NCBI RefSeq assembly: GCF_003432065.1
Contig: NZ_QWDE01000001.1
Coordinates: 620,001-684,000 of the forward strand
Origin: Mucilaginibacter terrenus
GTDB lineage: Bacteria > Bacteroidota > Bacteroidia > Sphingobacteriales > Sphingobacteriaceae
Direction: 5' to 3'
Length of the DNA: 64,000 bases
Made by a program: the position numbers and the translations under genes. Within the stretch, counting starts at the first letter, position 1; every line of letters begins with the position of its first letter. The notes beneath the pieces were generated by a model that saw only the letters and a list, made by a program, of their open reading frames with translations, had not been told where the DNA came from and ran no database searches. Positions 9,101 to 15,934 of the stretch are shown piece after piece.

Positions 9101-10157
9101 GCTTGATAACCGCGTATCAGTAGTGGTAATGGAATCTAACACAGGCGACGTGCTCGCATCATCAGTTTATCCGTTGCCTCCTGTAAGAGATTGGGAAAAG
9201 CTAACAATGAGTAATGCCGACCAGAACCAATTAGCCGGATGGATGACCACAAGCGACCTGGGCTTTACACTGGCAACGCAGCCTGGCTCAACCGCGAAGC
9301 TTGCTACATCCTTAGCATCCTTTAATAAGTTAGGCTTGGCAGCGGCCAATAAAACGTATCCCGTTGCCTCTTATGAACGCATCCGTACCAAAGGGCTGGA
9401 GCCTGATGAAACCGGTATGATAACGCTGGAGCGTGCAGTAGTAAAGTCTAACAACGTATACTTCATAAAACTAGCCAACGATCAGCACTTGCAGGAAGAT
9501 ATGGCTACGGTTTATCTTAAAACCGGCATGTTCCTGCATGGTGTGGGCGGTTACTACTACGGCCGCGAGCAGTTGAACCCTGCACAGGAAGATAAATGGC
9601 GTCAGCTTTGGCGTAAAACGGAATTTAACACCAAGCCAAGATATGACCCTAACAACATCCGGCGTACACGGGCCAAAGGCATATCGGGTATGTCGTGGGG
9701 ACAGGGCGAGTTAATCGCTACTCCCGCGGCCGTGGCACGTATGGCTGCAGGCATAGCAAACAACGGAACTATGCCTAATAACCGTTACGTGCTTAAGTTT
9801 AGTGATTCTGCAACTTCAGTTAAGCCGGGAGTAAAACTGGTAAATGATCCAAAATACGCTCAATTGATGCGTAAGTACATGATAGAGCAAAGCGAGGCCA
9901 AAACATATACCCTCGGGATCCCTGTAGCCGGTAAAACCGGTACACCGGAACGTATCTGGAAAGGGCAGCAGATAAACGATGGCTGGTATGTATTTTTCGC
10001 GCCCAAGCAAAAAGGCCCGGGTTATATTGTAACGTGCGTACGTGTAGAAGCCACAAAGGGCTCGTCAGACGCGGTTAAGCTAGCCGGTAAGCACGTAATA
10101 CCATTTTTGCTCAAAAAGGGCTATATTAAAGGGATTGCACAGCAAACAATTGAATAA
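6087..10157 (+). CDS. FtsW/RodA glycosyltransferase fused to class B penicillin-binding protein
   Basis: A 1356-residue fusion. Order: one N-terminal membrane helix (about 15-33); an unfamiliar domain; a carboxypeptidase-regulatory-like beta domain (about 160-265, with TDGSGNYHFKGLPDG); a SEDS polymerase with about ten helices (about 314-800) containing LLLGDLGPAMV, EAHTDMILPSMGEEFGW (conserved Asp) and LPFQSYGGSS; then a class B PBP (NLYDRDGVLLA onward) with catalytic STAK at Ser1068, SNN at 1121 and KTGT at 1283. Both glycan polymerisation and transpeptidation should reside in one chain. The start at 6087 gives the shorter overlap with the phosphatase gene; an in-frame ATG at 6051 would add 12 residues. 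FtsW or RodA is usually encoded separately from its PBP partner. Confidence 0.93.
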   Translation: MEADKAQRPGRGKERIFLLLITVLFSLLFYRLYEVVQLRFADVDKRLADGTMVNLNDKDPAQGIHQLLTKGYYFEDKRDIELITKTVGDNIGVGQKIDNVGELNKRKYYVVADDAFAKGGESFKKRVEASRSLLGYTGADSLLFVSEKQSPMKLPQVTDLAMGKYGISGSISHDEELVPGVLVRLQMILPQDSLFSDELTEDTKPRTEQGEGFKKVLYPDSAGKLKLQELTAYARTDGSGNYHFKGLPDGKAFKILPLQPGFQFGTSQGTENLDEDAVFSFRQAPHTIKLFSTRDFNILKKEKSLIIRTPAEFNHWFWIIAATFIGAYLLMHIILSLFFSDSDQLILPVVMILTGLSFLTLLSLQDPLRDRFLAKDSLVYLGIGMVAFLVMLVFKMRRFTADSNLYRLLVFKNNQKASNGWPWVVIAAGLLAMTIKFGTGPEGSGVKVNLFGFQPSEIVKYLIILFLAGFFAANEKLISEYTSWTKRWSFFAFALIAILVTLMLFLLLGDLGPAMVVCFTFIALFSFSRGDFMFMAISVVIYVIASWTLKNVWLSAAVTAGIVALLMFFQRRKLSESAVMVLVIMAAFLTIDQIPYLGKLFPGPVQRLVDRKAIWMDPWNNEVYGGDQVANGLWAMSSGGVSGQGVGEGFAKTIPEAHTDMILPSMGEEFGWTGIVCIFILFLLYLHRSIIIGRRTGTPFLFYLCAGVGISTFVQFLLIAGGSTGALPLSGVSLPFQSYGGSSLVANLLASGFLMSASRVKGTAIQMKYISGQQDKNLVPALIAAVMGVALLTVSVSRYLFNNKKWVVQPALVADKGGARMFSYNPRIAILMNRLQAGNLYDRDGVLLATSKPDLVKKQMGKLAQSGAGNYNIDSAMHKRLDRYYPFAEQMFFWVGDNNTGVFNGSPNGYFAEYEHAAELRGFKLPTTNFNVTANRYREDRFLARGVKEMTVVRKDYSALSPLLLAGINSTAVDSFKNRNRDVRLTLDAGLQTNIQRSMVTDTSLLDNRVSVVVMESNTGDVLASSVYPLPPVRDWEKLTMSNADQNQLAGWMTTSDLGFTLATQPGSTAKLATSLASFNKLGLAAANKTYPVASYERIRTKGLEPDETGMITLERAVVKSNNVYFIKLANDQHLQEDMATVYLKTGMFLHGVGGYYYGREQLNPAQEDKWRQLWRKTEFNTKPRYDPNNIRRTRAKGISGMSWGQGELIATPAAVARMAAGIANNGTMPNNRYVLKFSDSATSVKPGVKLVNDPKYAQLMRKYMIEQSEAKTYTLGIPVAGKTGTPERIWKGQQINDGWYVFFAPKQKGPGYIVTCVRVEATKGSSDAVKLAGKHVIPFLLKKGYIKGIAQQTIE

Positions 10158-10212
10158 ACCAACGGGTTAAAAAAAGGTCCGTATACACGTTATATATAAT
10201 ACTTTTAGATAC

Positions 10213-11004
10213 ATGATATTTAATTTGTTCGGTGGAAGCGAAAAGGACAGGCCCGAAGACGTAAAGGGCGTACGCCACACGCTGTTACAGTTTATAAAGC
10301 AGGAACTTCAGAAAGCGGAAGGTGGTGAAGGCTCAAACATTAAAGGCTTAAGCCTTTACATTAACTGTAGTGAGGCCGACCGGCACATGTACGAGGCCGC
10401 GGTTTACGCGGAGACGCCCGATCTTTTTAGGGACGAGATACAAAAGATAGCAGACGACTATGACCTCGGTTTGCCGGAACGCTGGTCGCTGGACATATTT
10501 TTTGATGACGACAAACCCGAAGAAGCAGTACAGGCCCTTAACGTTGATGCCGCGTTTTTTATTAAGACCGGTAAACACTTTATCCAGCAAAAGGCAACAG
10601 GCTATATAAGGGTATTAAATGGCGAGACCGAGCAGGCTGAATACGAGATACAATCCGGCGGCGATAAGGTTAATATAGGCCGCGATAAACGGGCCCAGGC
10701 TGATGATGGATTTTTCCGTACCAACCAAATAGCATTTCCATCAGACAGCGGTAACGCAGCAAACAAATATATAAGCCGCCAGCATGCGCACATCGAATGG
10801 AGTGTGGATACCCAGCGCTTTATGCTGTTTGCCGATGATGGCGGCATTCCTCCAAGGAATAAGATCAAGATACGTGCTGATAAAAGCGATAACGTTATAA
10901 AACTGCATTCTACAACCATCGGTCACCCGCTTGCCGAAGGTGATCAGGTTATACTTGGCGAATCTGCTGTACTGGAGTTCAGCTATCAACCCATGAGTAA
11001 ATGA
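10213..11004 (+). CDS. FHA-domain phosphothreonine-binding protein
   Basis: 263 residues, cytoplasmic. Residues 1-125 are an unfamiliar alpha/beta domain. The C-terminal FHA domain (about 145-258) keeps the phosphothreonine-binding signature: VNIGRDKRA (Gly-Arg), YISRQHAHIEW (Ser-Arg-x-His) and a late strand EGDQVILG. It probably binds a phosphorylated partner in the cluster, such as the kinase juxtamembrane region or the FtsW-PBP protein. Its stop overlaps the start of the second kinase (ATGA), so the two are translationally coupled. It corresponds in position and content to FhaB of the actinobacterial locus; that parallel is inferred. Confidence 0.9.
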   Translation: MIFNLFGGSEKDRPEDVKGVRHTLLQFIKQELQKAEGGEGSNIKGLSLYINCSEADRHMYEAAVYAETPDLFRDEIQKIADDYDLGLPERWSLDIFFDDDKPEEAVQALNVDAAFFIKTGKHFIQQKATGYIRVLNGETEQAEYEIQSGGDKVNIGRDKRAQADDGFFRTNQIAFPSDSGNAANKYISRQHAHIEWSVDTQRFMLFADDGGIPPRNKIKIRADKSDNVIKLHSTTIGHPLAEGDQVILGESAVLEFSYQPMSK

Positions 11005-12368
11005 GCAAGGTTTTTACAATAGCCGAAGGTTTAGAAAATTTGGGAGCACTGCGTACCGGCGGACAAGGTTCGGTATACAAGGGCCGCAGGACAGGTGTTA
11101 TCTATTCAGCTGTTAAAATGATCCCAACCCCGGTTTATTCGGAAAGCGGCGAAGATAAAAACTACCGTAACTTTCAGAACGAGGTAGCCAAGCTGCAGAA
11201 GGTTAACGAAATAACAAATCCAAACGTTGTTAAAATTTTAAGTTTTGGTGTTACCGAAAGTGGATCGTTCCCATTCATAGAAATGGAGTATATAGACGGC
11301 CCCGACCTAAGTGAATTGCTACAGCCACCACATGAGAAGATTTTCATGTTGAAGGAGCTGCTTAAAGTAGCTGATCAGCTTGCCTGCGCGCTTGCCCATT
11401 GCCATAAAGTAGGAGTAAAGCACGGCGATATAAAAAGTAATAACGTTAAGTACAATATAAACACCGGTAACTACGTACTCCTGGATTTTGGCCTAGCCAT
11501 CATGAGTGAGGAACAACGCCGCAGCAGCATTCGCAACGCTGGTGCAGTGGAGTTTATGGCACCTGAACAATCGGACGGTAAAATGCTGATGCAGACTGAT
11601 GTTTACAGCTATGGCGTAATCCTGTATGAGCTGCTTACCGGACAGGTACCTTTTCCCCTGAATACAAGTGGAGACACCGGACGGAACAACGTGATGATGG
11701 GGCACCTGGAAGGCAAGGTTCCTGATCCGCTTCCATTACGTAAAGCAGCACTACCCGGAAATTGGGGAACCGACAAACGTGAGATGGAAATGCAGGTACC
11801 TGCCTGGCTGCTGGCGCTGATTGATAAATGCCTCCAAAAAAAACCTGAGGATCGTTTTCCGGACGGTCAGGCTTTACACGACGCAATTGTTAACGGAACA
11901 TTAGCAACAGCCGGCGAACAGGTGAACATAGGAGCATCTACCTTACTAAGCGAAAACGAAAAACTGCAAACTAAACTACAGGAACGCAGCGATCCGGAGA
12001 AGGTTGGGATCCTCAGGATGGATAAGGGCGTAGTACACATGCAAAAAAGCGTGTTTGCAGGGCTTGTTTTCCTGGCGGCGTTATTTATGGTACTATTTGT
12101 CGTTTCGAAAGCCGGCAACAGCAACTCTGCACAATATGGCGCTGACGGAGCCGGCGTACCGCTTAAACCCTATAAATCCATTTTATTGTTAAAACCTTAT
12201 AACTATGATAGTTTGGTTCATACCCAGCAGTTCGCTCGTATGAAAGCAGATTCGATTGCCAAGTGGCGTGCTGCTGTATCAGCGGAAAGGTATAAATATA
12301 CTCCGCCTGTGATCTCCCAACCGGAAAAACCTAAAAAGAAACGTAAGAAGTTTTTGGGAATATTTTAG
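11001..12368 (+). CDS. Membrane-anchored Ser/Thr protein kinase (copy 2)
   Basis: 455 residues, a close paralogue of the kinase at 2095-3489. The first 28 residues are identical and the kinase domain differs at scattered positions only. GGQGSV, K39, HGD with D143, DFG D162 and APE are all kept. The tails have diverged: this copy has a short linker, a membrane segment at about 355-372, a Pro/Tyr-containing segment and a strongly basic end (KPKKKRKKF). Different tails on nearly identical catalytic domains suggest that the two differ in localisation or input, not in substrate choice. It is the last gene of the cluster. Confidence 0.93.
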   Translation: MSKVFTIAEGLENLGALRTGGQGSVYKGRRTGVIYSAVKMIPTPVYSESGEDKNYRNFQNEVAKLQKVNEITNPNVVKILSFGVTESGSFPFIEMEYIDGPDLSELLQPPHEKIFMLKELLKVADQLACALAHCHKVGVKHGDIKSNNVKYNINTGNYVLLDFGLAIMSEEQRRSSIRNAGAVEFMAPEQSDGKMLMQTDVYSYGVILYELLTGQVPFPLNTSGDTGRNNVMMGHLEGKVPDPLPLRKAALPGNWGTDKREMEMQVPAWLLALIDKCLQKKPEDRFPDGQALHDAIVNGTLATAGEQVNIGASTLLSENEKLQTKLQERSDPEKVGILRMDKGVVHMQKSVFAGLVFLAALFMVLFVVSKAGNSNSAQYGADGAGVPLKPYKSILLLKPYNYDSLVHTQQFARMKADSIAKWRAAVSAERYKYTPPVISQPEKPKKKRKKFLGIF

Positions 12369-12425
12369 GGCAGATGTCTTACTTGCTGCTTAAAATACAA
12401 CTTTGAGCTCATTGAATTGCTGTTC

Positions 12426-13256
12426 CTAATTGCCCATAATCACATTCAAAAAAGTTTGTGGCTGCCGCACCCAACTTGTATGGTTTAAGTCTGGCTCATC
12501 CAGGCATACACTTGTAACGTTTGCTGGTGTAAATTTTTCTAACAGGTGTTCTACAGCGCGTGGAGGTGCCAAAAAATCCTTTTTCAGATAAACGGCATGA
12601 ATAGGGATCATAATTGATTGAAGAGCAATTTCCCAGTTTGTATTACTACCTTCGATTTTATATCTACCGCTTAATGCCTGCTGTCCCCAGTCGTTTATAA
12701 GCTTTTTGCCTGAACGGCCACCAAAACCAAGGCGCTCTCCGGGGTAATAACCGTATATTTTTGCTATTAATCGTACAAATTGGCTGAACAAAAGAACTTT
12801 GAGCATACCAAAACCCTTCCATGACCGGTAGTAAACCGAACAGGTTGTACACAAGACCAAACGAGCAATACGCTGATCGTGCGTGGCACAATACAAACTT
12901 CCTAACTGGCCACCCATACTATGGCCCCAAAGTTCAATCTTTTTGGTGTTGAATAAGATACAGGCAAAGCTAATTGCCGCAGGAATATCTTCTGTCAATA
13001 GGTCATTATACCCAAAGTCGTTTTTCCGATCAGCCAATACTGAACTACTACCCTGGCCTTGAAAGTCAATGATAGCCGCCGCGCTCCCTCTCAGGGCAAT
13101 GCTCTTTAATAACCGGTCGTAAAACTTAGCTGAAATGCCAAACGCCGGCAATATCAAAACAGGCAATCTATAAGCTCCTTCCGGATGAACATACCGCATT
13201 TGGGTAGATTTTCCTAAGGCAACATCTATAGATATGGTAACGATTTTTGGTGGCAT
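12426..13256 (-). CDS. Alpha/beta hydrolase
   Basis: 276 residues with an alpha/beta-hydrolase fold. The nucleophile elbow GHSMGG follows KIELW (Ser at about 118), DLNHTSW near the C-terminus supplies the likely catalytic His, and FLAPPRAVEHLLEKF has the expected acid-region shape. No signal peptide is seen, so it is cytoplasmic. The sequence resembles serine aminopeptidase/lysophospholipase-like hydrolases (YPGERLGFGG insert), but the substrate is unknown. It runs convergently to the kinase cluster and divergently from the MFS gene, with 149 bp between the latter two. Confidence 0.85.
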   Translation of the reverse strand: MPPKIVTISIDVALGKSTQMRYVHPEGAYRLPVLILPAFGISAKFYDRLLKSIALRGSAAAIIDFQGQGSSSVLADRKNDFGYNDLLTEDIPAAISFACILFNTKKIELWGHSMGGQLGSLYCATHDQRIARLVLCTTCSVYYRSWKGFGMLKVLLFSQFVRLIAKIYGYYPGERLGFGGRSGKKLINDWGQQALSGRYKIEGSNTNWEIALQSIMIPIHAVYLKKDFLAPPRAVEHLLEKFTPANVTSVCLDEPDLNHTSWVRQPQTFLNVIMGN

Positions 13257-13364
13257 ATATCTTACATATCAAAAGTAAAGTATAAACTACTTAATAGAGC
13301 CATTAGTAAGCCGATTTTGACTGCCGGTTAGTTGTTGAAGATAATGTGTATGAGGGTTACCGTC

Positions 13365-13372
13365 TAATTTTG
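13365..13372 (+). promoter_or_regulatory. Candidate -7 promoter box for the MFS gene
   Basis: TAATTTTG fits the Bacteroidota -7 consensus TAnnTTTG and lies 33 bp before the ATG. The nearest upstream TTG (13335-13337) gives a 27-bp spacer, longer than usual, so the -33 element is uncertain. Confidence 0.45.
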
Positions 13373-13405
13373 CCGTCCCTAAAATTTGATTACTTTTAAG
13401 CCACC

Positions 13406-14707
13406 ATGCCTGAAAAGAACGATAAGAGAATAATTAACGCCTGGGCCATGTTCGACTGGGCAAACTCAGCTTATAATCTGGTTATTACCACCACCATATT
13501 TCCCGCCTACTATGTTGCCATAACCGAAAATGCTTCAAACGGAAACCGGGTGCAGTTCTTTGGGCATAGCTTTATCAACACGGCGTTGCAGAATTATTCA
13601 CTCTCATTTGCTTACCTGATAATGGTGCTGCTGTTGCCGGTGCTTAGCTCAATAGCTGATTATCGTGGTAACAAGAAAGTTTTCATGCAATTTTTTACCA
13701 TAATAGGATCGCTGGCTTGCTGTGGCTTGTTTTTCTTTGATGCAGCACACATCGAACGTGGCATTATATGCTTTGCTATAGCTGCCATAGGTTATAGTGG
13801 AGGGTTTGTATTCTACAACTCCTACCTGCCTGAGATAGCCACACTGGACATGCAGGATCGCGTTAGCGCAAAAGGCTTTACTTACGGCTATGTGGGCAGT
13901 GTTTTGCTTCAGCTTATCTGTTTTGTGTTCGTGCTTATGCCAGATAAATTTGGTTTAAATAAGTCGTCCGCTGCTCAGTTATCTTTTCTTCTTGTGGGTA
14001 TATGGTGGATTGGTTTCGCCATGATCCCTTTTTCCAGGCTGCCAAAAGGCAACCCTAATGCAACATCTCACCATCAAAACATTATCAAAGGTGGCTTCAT
14101 AGAACTCGGCAAGGTTTGGCAGAAGATAAAGGCTTTACCAATGCTGCGCGGGTATTTGCCGGCATTTTTCTTTTACTCTATGGGCGTGCAAACCATAATG
14201 CTTGCAGCAACCGCCTTTGCAGCCAAGGAACTGCATATGGATACTTCGGCACTTATCACCATTATACTCATCATCCAGATCATCGCCATATTTGGCGCCA
14301 TGCTGATGTCGCGGTTGTCTGACAAGTACGGTAATATCAGGGTGCTGATATTTGTAGTCGTGATATGGATAGGAGTGTGTTTAGCAGCTTACTTTACAAC
14401 CACACAAACGCAGTTCTATATTATTGCAGTTGTAGTTGGGCTGGTAATGGGTGGCATACAGTCATTATCAAGGTCCACTTACTCCAAGTATTTGCCTCAA
14501 GACACTACCGACACGGCATCCTTCTTTAGCTTTTATGATGTAACCGAAAAACTGGCAATAGTTGGAGGCTTGTTCAGCTTCGCATTCATAGAAGAACTTA
14601 CCGGCAGCATGCGCAATTCTACACTGGCATTGTGCGGGTTTTTCGTAGTAGGTTTACTATTGCTGGTTTCTTTATTAAGAACAGAGCATAAAGTGCAGAA
14701 AATTTAA
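13406..14707 (+). CDS. MFS transporter, UMF1/Atg22-like family
   Basis: 433 residues with about 12 hydrophobic helices. It opens with RIINAWAMFDWANSAYNLVITTTIFPAYY, which is characteristic of the UMF1 (vacuole effluxer Atg22-like) branch of the major facilitator superfamily, and has the long insert after the first helix typical of that family. A second half with LMSRLSDKYGN and GGIQSLSRSTYSKYLPQD matches MFS cytoplasmic loops. It is an inner-membrane exporter of unknown substrate. The Fe-S protein gene starts 28 bp downstream, so the two could be co-transcribed. Confidence 0.9.
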   Translation: MPEKNDKRIINAWAMFDWANSAYNLVITTTIFPAYYVAITENASNGNRVQFFGHSFINTALQNYSLSFAYLIMVLLLPVLSSIADYRGNKKVFMQFFTIIGSLACCGLFFFDAAHIERGIICFAIAAIGYSGGFVFYNSYLPEIATLDMQDRVSAKGFTYGYVGSVLLQLICFVFVLMPDKFGLNKSSAAQLSFLLVGIWWIGFAMIPFSRLPKGNPNATSHHQNIIKGGFIELGKVWQKIKALPMLRGYLPAFFFYSMGVQTIMLAATAFAAKELHMDTSALITIILIIQIIAIFGAMLMSRLSDKYGNIRVLIFVVVIWIGVCLAAYFTTTQTQFYIIAVVVGLVMGGIQSLSRSTYSKYLPQDTTDTASFFSFYDVTEKLAIVGGLFSFAFIEELTGSMRNSTLALCGFFVVGLLLLVSLLRTEHKVQKI

Positions 14708-14735
14708 GATTTTAGCGGCGGATAATTTTGTGCTG

Positions 14736-15464
14736 ATGACTGTAGATTTGTTCATACCCTGTTTTATCGATCAGCTGTACCCCGAAACTGCCTTCAATAC
14801 CGTTAAGGTGCTGGAGAAAGCCGGCTGTACAGTAAACTACAATCCCGAGCAAACGTGCTGTGGTCAGCCTGCTTTCAACGCTGGTTTTTGGGACGATGCC
14901 AAAACCGTCGGCACCAAGTTTCTGAACGACTTTAAGGAAGATAGCGTAATTGTTTCGCCATCTGCCTCCTGTACAGGTATGGTGCGCGACTATTATAACG
15001 ATTTGTTCACCAATACCATTTTGCATAATAAGTGCCGTAACATCCAAAGTAACATTTACGAACTAAGCGATTTTCTGGTGAATATACTCGGCGTAGATTA
15101 CTTTGGTGCCGAGTTGGATGGCAGGGCGGTTTATCATGACAGCTGTAGCGGTTTGCGCGAATGCAAGATCAAAGAAGAGCCGCGGCAGCTTCTGTCCAAA
15201 GTATTAGGATTGGAATTGGTAGACCTTAAAGATGGCGAAACCTGCTGTGGGTTTGGTGGTACTTTTGCCGTGAAATTTGATGGTATCTCCACCGCCATGG
15301 CTCAGCAAAAAGTAAACCACGCTATGGATGCCAAAGCCGATTACATTATCTCTACGGATACATCTTGCCTGCTACACCTGCAAAGCTATATCGACAAGAA
15401 CAACCTTCCGATTAAAACCTACCATATTGCCGATGTGCTGGCAAATGGCTGGGGTAATGTTTAA
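14736..15464 (+). CDS. (Fe-S)-binding protein, LutA/YkgE type (CCG domains)
   Basis: 242 residues with the two cysteine-rich CCG domains of LutA/GlpC-type proteins: CCGQPAFNAG with upstream Cys residues, then HDSCSGLRECK and CCGFGGTFAVKF. Family members carry an unusual Fe-S cluster and serve in L-lactate oxidation together with LutB and LutC; neither partner is next to it here. I chose the ATG at 14736 (MTVDLFIPCFIDQLYP), which aligns with the family start; a GTG two codons upstream is also possible. Confidence 0.88.
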   Translation: MTVDLFIPCFIDQLYPETAFNTVKVLEKAGCTVNYNPEQTCCGQPAFNAGFWDDAKTVGTKFLNDFKEDSVIVSPSASCTGMVRDYYNDLFTNTILHNKCRNIQSNIYELSDFLVNILGVDYFGAELDGRAVYHDSCSGLRECKIKEEPRQLLSKVLGLELVDLKDGETCCGFGGTFAVKFDGISTAMAQQKVNHAMDAKADYIISTDTSCLLHLQSYIDKNNLPIKTYHIADVLANGWGNV

Positions 15465-15506
15465 CAACATACACCTGTTTGGCAGCCAATTTGCTTTTGT
15501 TGAGGC

Positions 15507-15782
15507 ATGGCACCCATAAAAATGCATCCTTACGGTAAGCTTGGGCACGACAGTGGTGTAGTGGCGTATGCGTTTGACAAAACAAGTATTTTACTGGTTT
15601 TTAGAGATGACCACTATTACCTGTACAACAGCGACAAGCCCGGTTTGCAGCACGTTAAGAAGATGATAGCACTCGCTAAAAAAGGAGAGGGGCTTAGTAC
15701 CTACATCAGTCAGCATGAAGATGTACGCAACAACTACAAGGATCGCTGGACTAAAAGCGACTTCGCTGAGGATTTACTTTGA
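15507..15782 (+). CDS. Conserved hypothetical protein, small, beta-rich
   Basis: 91 residues. Alternating beta-type stretches (SGVVAYAFDKTSILLVFRDDHYYLYN) followed by an amphipathic helix (HVKKMIALAKKGEGLSTYI) resemble KTSC-like small domains, but no firm family can be named. It starts 42 bp after the Fe-S protein gene on the same strand and is followed by the thrS promoter. Cytoplasmic; function unknown. Confidence 0.7.
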   Translation: MAPIKMHPYGKLGHDSGVVAYAFDKTSILLVFRDDHYYLYNSDKPGLQHVKKMIALAKKGEGLSTYISQHEDVRNNYKDRWTKSDFAEDLL

Positions 15783-15784
15783 GA

Positions 15785-15817
15785 TTGCAGGCTAATTGCC
15801 AAATTATTCTATTTTTG
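15785..15817 (+). promoter_or_regulatory. Promoter for thrS-infC-rpmI-rplT
   Basis: TTG at 15785-15787, a 22-bp spacer, and TATTTTTG at 15810-15817 fit the Bacteroidota TTG-N17-23-TAnnTTTG promoter. It would start transcription near 15822 and give a leader of about 110 bases before thrS, long enough for regulation. Confidence 0.6.
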
Positions 15818-15827
15818 TCTCCATAAA

Positions 15828-15884
15828 ATGAAGATCACAGTAGTAGGTGATCGACTAACAAACAAATTTAAAACCGGCTTTTAA
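15828..15884 (+). CDS. Possible thrS leader peptide (18 aa)
   Basis: An 18-codon ORF (MKITVVGDRLTNKFKTGF) begins about 6 bases after the predicted transcription start and ends 50 bases before thrS. Three of 18 codons are Thr (ACA, ACA, ACC). This could sense threonyl-tRNA charging in the way attenuator leaders do, but no clear terminator/antiterminator pair was identified in the remaining leader, so the role is speculative. Confidence 0.3.
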   Translation: MKITVVGDRLTNKFKTGF

Positions 15885-15934
15885 GCAGGCTGCGCTGTAG
15901 CAACCCGGCAAAAAAAGCCAAATCATAGTTGTAT

